Notes under the pieces: generated by a model | What the model was told of the DNA's origin: nothing | Seen by the model: the letters and a program-made list of their open reading frames with translations, nothing else | The model's database searches: none | DNA from: Balanoglossus misakiensis | Lineage: Eukaryota > Hemichordata | Direction of reading: 5' to 3' | Assembly (NCBI GenBank): GCA_040954595.2 | Contig: CM082583.2 | Coordinates: 12,648,001-12,712,000, forward strand | DNA length: 64,000 bases | Shown here: one piece after another, positions 42,501 to 54,640 of the stretch | Layout: every line of letters begins with the position of its first letter | Numbering within the stretch: position 1 is the stretch's first letter | Position numbers and translations under genes: made by a program

Positions 42501-45500
42501 AACCCATGGTTTTTTCAAAAAATGACCAAATTTTGAAAATTCGCAAAGTCGAAAAATCCTCGATTTTTGAACATTTTCCTGAGCTATAACCCATGGTTTT
42601 TTCAAAAAATGACCAAATTTTGAAAATTCGCAAAGTCGACAAATCCTCGATTTTTGAACATTTTCCTGAGCTATAACCCATGGTTTTTTCAAAAAATGAC
42701 CAAATTTTGAAAATTCGCAAAGTCGAAAATCCTCGATTTTTGAACATTTTCCTGAGCTATAACCCATGGTTTTTTCAAAAAATGACCAAATTTTGAAAAT
42801 TCGCAAAGTCGAAAAATCCTCGATTTTTGAACATTTTCCTGAGCTATAACCCATGGTTTTTTCAAAAAATGACCAAATTTTGAAAATTCGCAAAGTCGAA
42901 AAATCCTCGATTTTTGAACATTTTCCTGAGCTATAACCCATGGTTTTTTCAAAAATGACCAAATTTTGAAAATTCGCAAAGTCGAAAAATCCTCGATTTT
43001 TGAACATTTTCCTGAGCTATAACCCATGGTTTTTTCAAAAAATGACCAAATTTTGAAAATTCGCAAAGTCGAAAAATCCTCGATTTTTGAACATTTTCCT
43101 GAGCTATAACCCATGGTTTTTTCAAAAAATGACCAAATTTTGAAAATTCGCAAAGTCGAAAAATCCTCGATTTTTGAACATTTTCCTGAGCTATAACCCA
43201 TGGTTTTTTCAAAAAATGACCAAATTTTGAAAATTCGCAAGTCGAAAAATCCTCGATTTTTGAACATTTTCCTGAGCTATAACCCATGGTTTTTTCAAAA
43301 AATGACCAAATTTTGAAAAATTCGCAAAGTCGAAAAATCCTCGATTTTTGAACATTTTCCTGAGCTAATAACCCATGGTTTTTTCAAAAAATGACCAAAT
43401 TTTGAAAATTCGCAAAGTCGAAAAATCCTCGATTTTGACATTTTCCTGAGCTATAACCCATGGTTTTTTCAAAAAATGACCAAATTTTGAAAATTCGCAA
43501 AGTCGAAAAATCCTCGATTTTTGAACATTTTTCCTGAGCTATAACCCATGGTTTTTTCAAAAAATGACCAAATTTTGAAAATTCGCAAAGTCGACAAATC
43601 CTCGATTTTTGAACATTTTCCTGAGCTATAACCCATGGTTTTTTCAAAAAATGACCAAATTTTGAAAATTCGCAAAGTCGAAAAATCCTCGATTTTTGAA
43701 CATTTTCCTGAGCTATAACCCATGGTTTTTTCAAAAAATGACCAAATTTTGAAAATTCGCAAAGTCGACAAAATCCTCGATTTTTGAACATTTTCCTGAG
43801 CTATAACCCATGGTTTTTTCAAAAAATGACCAAATTTTGAAAATTCGCAAAGTCGAAAAATCCTCGATTTTTGAACATTTTCCTGAGCTATAACCCATGG
43901 TTTTTTCAAAAAATGACCAAATTTTGAAAATTCGCAAAGTCGAAAAATCCTCGATTTTTGAACATTTTCCTGAGCTATAACCCATGGTTTTTTCAAAAAA
44001 TGACCAAATTTTGAAAATTCGCAAAGTCGAAAAATCCTCGATTTTTGAACATTTTCCTGAGCTATAACCCATGGTTTTTTCAAAAAATGACCAAATTTTG
44101 AAAATTCGCAAAGTCGAAAAATCCTCGATTTTTGAACATTTTCCTGAGCTATAACCCATGGTTTTTTCAAAAAATGACCAAATTTTGAAAATTCGCAAAG
44201 TCGAAAAATCCTCGATTTTTGAACATTTTCCTGAGCTATAACCCATGGTTTTTTCAAAAAATGACCAAATTTTGAAAATTCGCAAAGTCGAAAAATCCTC
44301 GATTTTTGAACATTTTCCTGAGCTATAACCCATGGTTTTTTCAAAAAATGACCAAATTTTGAAAATTCGCAAAGTCGAAAAATCCTCGATTTTTGAACAT
44401 TTTCCTGAGCTATAACCCATGGTTTTTTCAAAAAATGACCAAATTTTGAAAATTCGCAAAGTCGAAAAATCCTCGATTTTTGAACATTTTCCTGAGCTAT
44501 AACCCATGGTTTTTTCAAAAAAATGACCAAATTTTGAAAATTCGCAAAGTCGAAAAATCCTCGATTTTTGAACATTTTCCTGAGCTATAACCCATGGTTT
44601 TTTCAAAAAATGACCAAATTTTGAAAATTCGCAAAGTCGAAAAATCCTCGATTTTTGAACATTTTCCTGAGCTATAACCCATGTTTTTTCAAAAAATGAC
44701 CAAATTTTGAAAATTCGCAAAGTCGAAAATCCTCGATTTTTGAACATTTTCCTGAGCTATAACCCATGGTTTTTTCAAAAAAATGACCAAATTTTGAAAA
44801 TTCGCAAAGTCGAAAAATCCTCGATTTTTGAACATTTTCCTGAGCTATAACCCATGGTTTTTTCAAAAAATGACCAAATTTTGAAAATTCGCAAAGTCGA
44901 AAAATCCTCGATTTTTGAACATTTTCCTGAGCTATAACCCATGGTTTTTTCAAAAAATGACCAAATTTTGAAAATTCGCAAAGTCGAAAAATCCTCGATT
45001 TTTGAACATTTTCCTGAGCTATAACCCATGGTTTTTTCAAAAAATGACCAAATTTTGAAAATTCGCAAAGTCGAAAAATCCTCGATTTTTGAACATTTTC
45101 CTGAGCTATAACCCATGGTTTTTTCAAAAAATGACCAAATTTTGAAAATTCGCAAAGTCGAAAAATCCTCGATTTTTGAACATTTTCCTGAGCTATAACC
45201 CATGGTTTTTTCAAAAAATGACCAAATTTTGAAAATTCGCAAAGTCGAAAAATCCTCGATTTTTGAACATTTTCCTGAGCTATAACCCATGGTTTTTTCA
45301 AAAAATGACCAAATTTTGAAAATTCGCAAAGTCGAAAAATCCTCGATTTTTGAACATTTTCCTGAGCTATAACCCATGGTTTTTTCAAAAAATGACCAAA
45401 TTTTGAAAATTCGCAAAGTCGAAAAATCCTCGATTTTTGAACATTTTCCTGAGCTATAACCCATGGTTTTTTCAAAAAATGACCAAATTTTGAAAATTCG

Positions 45501-48500
45501 CAAAGTCGAAAAATCCTCGATTTTTGAACATTTTCCTGAGCTATAACCCATGGTTTTTTCAAAAAATGACCAAATTTTGAAAATTCGCAAAGTCGAAAAA
45601 TCCTCGATTTTTGAACATTTTCCTGAGCTATAACCCATGGTTTTTTCAAAAAATGACCAAATTTTGAAAATTCGCAAAGTCGAAAAATCCTCGATTTTTG
45701 AACATTTTCCTGAGCTATAACCCATGGTTTTTTCAAAAAATGACCAAATTTTGAAAATTCGCAAAGTCGAAAAATCCTCGATTTTTGAACATTTTCCTGA
45801 GCTATAACCCATGGTTTTTTCAAAAAATGACCAAATTTTGAAAATTCGCAAAGTCGAAAAATCCTCGATTTTGAACATTTTCCTGAGCTATAACCCATGG
45901 TTTTTTCAAAAAATGACCAAATTTTGAAAATTCGCAAAGTCGAAAAATCCTCGATTTTTGAACATTTTCCTGAGCTATAACCCATGGTTTTTTCAAAAAA
46001 TGACCAAATTTTGAAAATTCGCAAAGTCGAAAAATCCTCGATTTTTGAACATTTTCCTGAGCTATAACCCATGGTTTTTTCAAAAAATGACCAAATTTTG
46101 AAAATTCGCAAAGTCGAAAAAATCCTCGATTTTTGAACATTTTCCTGAGCTATAACCCATGGTTTTTTCAAAAAATGACCAAATTTTGAAAATTCGCAAA
46201 GTCGAAAAATCCTCGATTTTTGAACATTTTCCTGAGCTATAACCCATGGTTTTTTCAAAAAAATGACCAAATTTTGAAAATTCGCAAAGTCGAAAAATCC
46301 TCGATTTTTGAACATTTTCCTGAGCTATAACCCATGGTTTTTTCAAAAAAATGACCAAATTTTGAAAATTCGCAAAGTCGAAAAATCCTCGATTTTTGAA
46401 CATTTTCCTGAGCTATAACCCATGGTTTTTTCAAAAAAATGACCAAATTTTGAAAATTCGCAAAGTCGAAAAATCCTCGATTTTTGAACATTTTCCTGAG
46501 CTATAACCCATGGTTTTTTCAAAAAAATGACCAAATTTTGAAAATTCGCAAAGTCGAAAAATCCTCGATTTTTGAACATTTTTCTGAGCTATAACCCATG
46601 GTTTTTTCAAAAAATGACCAAATTTTGAAAATTCGCAAAGTCGAAAAATCCTCGATTTTTGAACATTTTCCTGAGCTATAACCCATGGTTTTTTTCAAAA
46701 AATGACCAAATTTTGAAAATTCGCAAAGTCGAAAAATCCTCGATTTTTGAACATTTTCCTGAGCTATAACCCATGGTTTTTTTCAAAAAATGACCAAATT
46801 TTGAAAATTCGCAAAGTCGAAAAATCCTCGATTTTTGAACATTTTCCTGAGCTATAACCCATGGTTTTTTCAAAAAATGACCAAATTTTGAAAATTCGCA
46901 AAGTCGAAAAATCCTCGATTTTTGAACATTTTCCTGAGCTATAACCCATGGTTTTTTCAAAAAATGACCAAATTTTGAAAATTCGCAAAGTCGAAAAATC
47001 CTCGATTTTTGAACATTTTCCTGAGCTATAACCCATGGTTTTTTCAAAAAATGACCAAATTTTGAAAATTCGCAAAGTCGAAAAATCCTCGATTTTTGAA
47101 CATTTTCCTGAGCTATAACCCATGGTTTTTTCAAAAAATGACCAAATTTTCAAAATTCGCAAAGTCGAAAAATCCTCGATTTTTGAACATTTTCCTGAGC
47201 TATAACCCATGGTTTTTTTCAAAAAATGACCAAATTTTCAAAATTCGCAAAGTCGAAAAATCCTCGATTTTTGAACATTTTCCTGAGCTATAACCCATGG
47301 TTTTTTCAAAAAAATGACCAAATTTTGAAAATTCGCAAAGTCGAAAATCCTCGATTTTTGAACATTTTCCTGAGCTATAACCCATGGTTTTTTCAAAAAA
47401 ATGACCAAATTTTGAAAATTCGCAAAGTCGAAAAATCCTCGATTTTTGAACATTTTCCTGAGCTATAACCCATGGTTTTTTCAAAAAAATGACCAAATTT
47501 TGAAAATTCGCAAAGTCGAAAAATCCTCGATTTTTGAACATTTTCCTGAGCTATAACCCATGGTTTTTTCAAAAAATGACCAAATTTTGAAAATTCGCAA
47601 AGTCGAAAAATCCTCGATTTTTGAACATTTTTCTGAGCTATAACCCATGGTTTTTTCAAAAAAATGACCAAATTTTGAAAATTCGCAAAGTCGAAAAATC
47701 CTCGATTTTTGAACATTTTCCTGAGCTATAACCCATGGTTTTTTTCAAAAAATGACCAAATTTTCAAAATTCGCAAAGTCGAAAAATCCTCGATTTTTGA
47801 ACATTTTCCTGAGCTATAACCCATGGTTTTTTCAAAAAATGACCAAATTTTCAAAATTCGCAAAGTCGAAAAATCCTCGATTTTTGAACATTTTCTGAGC
47901 TATAACCCATGGTTTTTTCAAAAAATGACCAAAATTTTCAAAATTCGCAAAGTCGAAAAATCCTCGATTTTTGAACATTTTCCTGAGCTATAACCCATGG
48001 TTTTTTCAAAAAATGACCAAATTTTGAAAATTCGCAAAGTCGAAAAATCCTCGATTTTTGAACATTTTCCTGAGCTATAACCCATGGTTTTTTCAAAAAA
48101 TGACCAAATTTTGAAAATTCGCAAAGTCGAAAAATCCTCGATTTTTGAACATTTTCCTGAGCTATAACCCATGGTTTTTTCAAAAAATGACCAAATTTTG
48201 AAAATTCGCAAAGTCGAAAAATCCTCGATTTTTGAACATTTTCCTGAGCTATAACCCATGGTTTTTTCAAAAAATGACCAAATTTTGAAAATTCGCAAAG
48301 TCGAAAAATCCTCGATTTTTGAACATTTTCCTGAGCTATAACCCATGGTTTTTTCAAAAAATGACCAAATTTTGAAAATTCGCAAAGTCGAAAAATCCTC
48401 GATTTTTGAACATTTTCCTGAGCTATAACCCATGGTTTTTTCAAAAAATGACCAAATTTTGAAAATTCGCAAAGTCGAAAAATCCTCGATTTTTGAACAT

Positions 48501-51500
48501 TTTCCTGAGCTATAACCCATGGTTTTTTCAAAAAATGACCAAATTTTGAAAATTCGCAAAGTCGAAAAATCCTCGATTTTTGAAACATTTTCCTGAGCTA
48601 TAACCCATGTTTTTTTCAAAAAAATGACCAAATTTTGAAAATTCGCAAAGTCGAAAAATCCTCGATTTTTGAACATTTTCCTGAGCTATAACCCATGTTT
48701 TTTTCAAAAAATGACCAAATTTTGAAAATTCGCAAAGTCGAAAAATCCTCGATTTTTGAACATTTTCCTGAGCTATAACCCATGGTTTTTTCAAAAAAAT
48801 GACCAAATTTTGAAAATTCGCAAAGTCGAAAAATCCTCGATTTTTGAACATTTTCCTGAGCTATAACCCATGGTTTTTTCAAAAAATGACCAAATTTTGA
48901 AAATTCGCAAAGTCGAAAAATCCTCGATTTTTGAACATTTTCCTGAGCTATAACCCATGGTTTTTTCAAAAAATGACCAAATTTTGAAAATTCGCAAAGT
49001 CGAAAAATCCTCGATTTTTGAACATTTTCCTGAGCTATATAACCCATGGTTTTTTTCAAAAAATGACCAAATTTTCAAAATTCGCAAAGTCGAAAAATCC
49101 TCGATTTTTGAACATTTTCCTGAGCTATAACCCATGGTTTTTTCAAAAAATGACCAAATTTTCAAAATTCGCAAAGTCGAAAAATCCTCGATTTTTGAAC
49201 ATTTTCCTGAGCTATAACCCATGGTTTTTTCAAAAAATGACCAAATTTTCAAAATTCGCAAAGTCGAAAAATCCTCGATTTTTGAACATTTTCCTGAGCT
49301 ATAACCCATGGTTTTTTCAAAAAAATGACCAAATTTTGAAAATTCGCAAAGTCGAAAAATCCTCGATTTTTGAACATTTTCCTGAGCTATAACCCATGGT
49401 TTTTTCAAAAAAATGACCAAATTTTGAAAATTCGCAAAGTCGAAAAATCCTCGATTTTTGAACATTTTCCTGAGCTATAACCCATGGTTTTTTCAAAAAA
49501 ATGACCAAATTTTGAAAATTCGCAAAGTCGAAAAATCCTCGATTTTTGAACATTTTTCTGAGCTATAACCCATGGTTTTTTCAAAAAAATGACCAAATTT
49601 TGAAAATTCGCAAAGTCGAAAAATCCTCGATTTTTGAACATTTTTCTGAGCTATAACCCATGGTTTTTTCAAAAAAATGACCAAATTTTGAAAATTCGCA
49701 AAGTCGAAAAATCCTCGATTTTTGAACATTTTCCTGAGCTATAACCCATGGTTTTTTTCAAAAAATGACCAAATTTTGAAAATTCGCAAAGTCGAAAAAT
49801 CCTCGATTTTTGAACATTTTCCTGAGCTATAACCCATGGTTTTTTCAAAAAATGACCAAATTTTGAAAATTCGCAAAGTCGAAAAATCCTCGATTTTTGA
49901 ACATTTTCCTGAGCTATAACCCATGGTTTTTTCAAAAAATGACCAAATTTTGAAAATTCGCAAAGTCGAAAAATCCTCGATTTTTGAACATTTTCCTGAG
50001 CTATAACCCATGGTTTTTTCAAAAAATGACCAAATTTTGAAAATTCGCAAAGTCGAAAAATCCTCGATTTTTGAACATTTTCCTGAGCTATAACCCATGG
50101 TTTTTTCAAAAAATGACCAAATTTTGAAAATTCGCAAAGTCGAAAAATCCTCGATTTTTGAACATTTTCCTGAGCTATAACCCATGGTTTTTTCAAAAAA
50201 TGACCAAATTTTGAAAATTCGCAAAGTCGAAAAATCCTCGATTTTTGAACATTTTCCTGAGCTATAACCCATGGTTTTTTCAAAAAATGACCAAATTTTG
50301 AAAATTCGCAAAGTCGAAAAATCCTCGATTTTTGAACATTTTCCTGAGCTATAACCCATGGTTTTTTCAAAAAATGACCAAATTTTGAAAATTCGCAAAG
50401 TCGAAAAATCCTCGATTTTTGAACATTTTCCTGAGCTATAACCCATGGTTTTTTCAAAAAATGACCAAATTTTGAAAATTCGCAAAGTCGAAAAATCCTC
50501 GATTTTTGAACATTTTCCTGAGCTATAACCCATGGTTTTTTCAAAAAATGACCAAATTTTGAAAATTCGCAAAGTCGAAAATCCTCGATTTTTGAACATT
50601 TTCCTGAGCTATAACCCATGTTTTTTTCAAAAAATGACCAAATTTTGAAAATTCGCAAAGTCGAAAAATCCTCGATTTTTGAACATTTTCCTGAGCTATA
50701 CCCATGGTTTTTTCAAAAAAATGACCAAATTTTGAAAATTCGCAAAGTCGAAAAATCCTCGATTTTTGAACATTTTCCTGAGCTATAACCCATGGTTTTT
50801 TCAAAAAATGACCAAATTTTGAAAATTCGCAAAGTCGAAAAATCCTCGATTTTTGAACATTTTCCTGAGCTATAACCCATGGTTTTTTCAAAAAATGACC
50901 AAATTTTGAAAATTCGCAAAGTCGAAAAATCCTCGATTTTTGAACATTTTCCTGAGCTATAACCCATGGTTTTTTCAAAAAATGACCAAATTTTGAAAAT
51001 TCGCAAAGTCGAAAAATCCTCGATTTTTGAACATTTTCCTGAGCTATAACCCATGGTTTTTTCAAAAAATGACCAAATTTTGAAAATTCGCAAAGTCGAA
51101 AAATCCTCGATTTTTGAACATTTTCCTGAGCTATAACCCATGGTTTTTTCAAAAATGACCAAATTTTGAAAATTCGCAAAGTCGAAAAATCCTCGATTTT
51201 TGAACATTTTCCTGAGCTATAACCCATGGTTTTTTCAAAAAATGACCAAATTTTGAAAATTCGCAAAGTCGAAAAATCCTCGATTTTTGAACATTTTCCT
51301 GAGCTATAACCCATGGTTTTTTCAAAAAATGACCAAATTTTGAAAATTCGCAAAGTCGAAAAATCCTCGATTTTTGAACATTTTCCTGAGCTATAACCCA
51401 TGGTTTTTTCAAAAAATGACCAAATTTTGAAAATTCGCAAAGTCGAAAAATCCTCGATTTTTGAACATTTTCCTGAGCTATAACCCATGGTTTTTTCAAA

Positions 51501-52990
51501 AAATGACCAAATTTTGAAAATTCGCAAAGTCGAAAAATCCTCGATTTTTGAACATTTTCCTGAGCTATAACCCATGGTTTTTTCAAAAAAATGACCAAAT
51601 TTTGAAAATTCGCAAAGTCGAAAAATCCTCGATTTTTGAACATTTTCCTGAGCTATAACCCATGGTTTTTCAAAAAATGACCAAATTTTGAAAATTCGCA
51701 AAGTCGAAAAATCCTCGATTTTTGAACATTTTCCTGAGCTATAACCCATGGTTTTTTCAAAAAATGACCAAATTTTGAAAATTCGCAAAGTCGAAAAATC
51801 GTCGATTTTTGAACATTTTCCTGAGCTATAACCCATGGTTTTTTCAAAAAATGACCAAATTTTGAAAATTCGCAAAGTCGAAAAATCCTCGATTTTTGAA
51901 CATTTTCCTGAGCTATAACCCATGGTTTTTTTCAAAAAATGACCAAATTTTGAAAATTCGCAAAGTCGAAAAATCCTCGATTTTTGAACATTTTCCTGAG
52001 CTATAACCCATGGTTTTTTCAAAAAATGACCAAATTTTGAAAATTCGCAAAGTCGAAAAATCCTCGATTTTTGAACATTTTCCTGAGCTATAACCCATGG
52101 TTTTTTCAAAAAATGACCAAATTTTGAAAATTCGCAAAGTCGAAAAATCCTCGATTTTTGAACATTTTCCTGAGCTATAACCCATGGTTTTTTCAAAAAA
52201 TGACCAAATTTTGAAAATTCGCAAAGTCGAAAAATCCTCGATTTTTGAACATTTTCCTGAGCTATAACCCATGGTTTTTTCAAAAAATGACCAAATTTTG
52301 AAAATTCGCAAAGTCGAAAAATCCTCGATTTTTGAACATTTTCCTGAGCTATAACCCATGGTTTTTTCAAAAAATGACCAAATTTTGAAAATTCGCAAAG
52401 TCGAAAAATCCTCGATTTTTGAACATTTTCCTGAGCTATAACCCATGGTTTTTTCAAAAAAATGACCAAATTTTGAAAATTCGCAAAGTCGAAAAATCCT
52501 CGATTTTTGAACATTTTCCTGAGCTATAACCCATGGTTTTTTCAAAAAATGACCAAATTTTGAAAATTCGCAAAGTCGAAAAATCCTCGATTTTTGAACA
52601 TTTTCCTGAGCTATAACCCATGGTTTTTTCAAAAAATGACCAAATTTTGAAAATTCGCAAAGTCGAAAAATCGTCGATTTTTGAACATTTTCCTGAGCTA
52701 TAACCCATGGTTTTTTCAAAAAATGACCAAATTTTGAAAATTCGCAAAGTCGAAAAATCCTCGATTTTTGAACATTTTCCTGAGCTATAACCCATGTTTT
52801 TTTCAAAAAATGACCAAATTTTGAAAATTCGCAAAGTCGAAAAATCGTCGATTTTTGAACATTTTCCTGAGCTATAACCCATGGTTTTTTTCAAAAAATG
52901 ACCAAATTTTGAAAATTCGCAAAGTCGAAAAATTGTCGATTTTTGAAGATTTTCATGAGCTGTAACCCATGAAAAATGTCGAAAAATGAC
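36564..52990. repeat. 87-bp satellite array, about 188 tandem copies
   Basis: A continuous 16.4-kb head-to-tail array. The interior consensus unit is 87 bp; for example, successive CCATGG landmarks at 44,941 and 45,028 are 87 bp apart. It contains in order CCTGAGCTATAACCCATGG, a T6-C-A6 block, ATGACCAAATTTTGAAAATT, CGCAAAGTCGAAAAATCC and TCGATTTTTGAACATTTT. GC is about 31%, with three CpG per unit. Most interior units are nearly identical; length variants of 86 or 88 bp come from A- or T-run slippage. The first four or so units (to about 36,870; 77-88 bp) and the last one or two are diverged. Because 87 is a multiple of 3, the minus strand has two long open frames repeating every 29 codons (up to 657 codons at 50,541-52,514). 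These are products of periodicity, not evidence of a protein. The array sits between the 3' ends of TTC24 and GNB5. No transposon ends, unique spacers or inserted genes were seen. Confidence 0.97.
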
Positions 52991-54640
52991 ATAATCACCA
53001 TAAGGACCAAGTTTTGGCAATGTTTCTTAGGTTGGATAAAACGATACGGACATGAGTTAAGACTTTAGTTTCATTCTATTTTTATTGTAAACAGTTCTCA
53101 AATTAACACAAATTCACAGTCTTACTAAAGAGGAAATACATTACATTCTGTGGACTTGGATAAAGGAAAAAACAAACATTCCCCATGGAGATTGTGTCAC
53201 TTACTTGTTAAATACATGTACTGCTTGAAATCCCCATAGCATCCATCGGTCTTCACTCGGACATGGAACATAAAAGCGTTTGCCTCATGTAGTCAGAGTT
53301 GCATGGCTGTAATATTCATCTTACACAGAGACACATAGTACATAAGTCGCATTGTTAGTGTAATGTACTTGGTATCTACAACAGCGCCCCCCTTGAAAGT
53401 GCCCTTCAAACATGCAAGTTAGAGAGTTTGCTTCAAGATAGTGTCAGTATCAATCATGCGATCGAAAAACATTAATATGCTCTGTATTTCAGACATTGTT
53501 GTTTTCTTGGCATAATAAAAAGGATCCCACAGACTTCCCAGAATTTGTAGTTGTGATGAATCAAGTCATGAGATCCATTTCTCCTTTTACCCATTTACAA
53601 AGCAAAATAAGATCACAGAATTTGGGAAAAAAATTCTACTCAAATCTAGAATTCGAGACGCTCAACACTATAGTAACATTAAACCAAGACTTTACAGTGT
53701 GAATATACAAATCACTTCAATGCAAAGGAAATCACAACGGCTGCAAATTACAATGTACATATGTACAAAAATCATGATAAATACAAGAAACATTTCAAAC
53801 TAAATCAAATATTAAAATGAGAATGTACAAGATGCTTCAACATTGTTCGCTATTTTGAGGGTATTTTTTTTCTTCTTCATAGAGGACAATACCTGAATCA
53901 CGAAATGACAAATTGTGAAAGACATTAAAAGTAGAATGGTTTCTAAGATGAGCCAAGTGTCTTATGTGTCACTTATTATATGTCTAATTGATGAAAACGT
54001 TCTCCCTGTATGAAAAAAAACAATGTTACTCTTATAAATTATATTAAAACCTAATATTAAATAAATAAATAAACAATAATAATAAACTTTAAAATAAATA
54101 GAATGCACTGGGGTGCTTACTATGTACAGAAGCTGTTTTCTGGCAGATATGTAAACTAATTTACATATACCAAGTTCATTTAAAAAAATTAAAACAATAA
54201 ATGGCAGTGTTTTGTTTTGATTTTACTGAGATGACAGTACTACATTGCAAACCAAATTTTCTATAAACTACGACACAAATTTGAGTGCGTTTTTTGAAAC
54301 ATCCAGAGAACAAAACAACTGATTTTAAAAGACTCAATTAATGTGTGCGCAGATAAAAAAAAAAATTAGTGCATGTCGTACTGTCATAATCTATCTATCC
54401 ATGTGTATTCAACACATACACGTTGTATACACTCATAAACTTTCTCCTCGACTAGCTAACATCTCATTGTGTGCTGGCCAGTTTACAAGCCCTGTGACAT
54501 ATATAACCAAATATGTCTACCGATAAAAATATTGCATATCAGCGAAAAATTCTCTGTAATTATTTATTTATATTTTTCCTAGCAGTCTTCTCTGGAAGTT
54601 GATGGGTGAGACCATTCACTCTGAACTCCGCAGGGGTGTT
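52991..54640 (-). other. GNB5 3' UTR and array border
   Basis: AT-rich sequence after the GNB5 stop codon. A TTTATT at 53081-53086 reads AATAAA on the gene strand, so the transcript may carry a 3' UTR of about 1.6 kb ending only some 70-90 bp from the array. No conserved exon is visible. Confidence 0.55.
53081..53086 (-). terminator. Candidate poly(A) signal of GNB5
   Basis: AATAAA on the minus strand, the last before the satellite array. Other AATAAA-like sites exist nearer the stop codon in the A/T-rich stretch around 54,060, so shorter ends are possible. Confidence 0.4.

Noticed and set aside
36564-52990. CRISPR array
   Set aside because: Units are directly abutting copies with no unique spacers, the unit is 87 bp, and the surroundings are intron-bearing animal genes.
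36779-53020. Dozens of minus-strand (and a few plus-strand) ORFs of 60-657 codons with 29-residue repeats as protein genes
   Set aside because: They arise from an 87-bp unit divisible by three with no stop in two frames. The same peptide appears in two frames and switches at every 86- or 88-bp unit, with no start context or splice structure.
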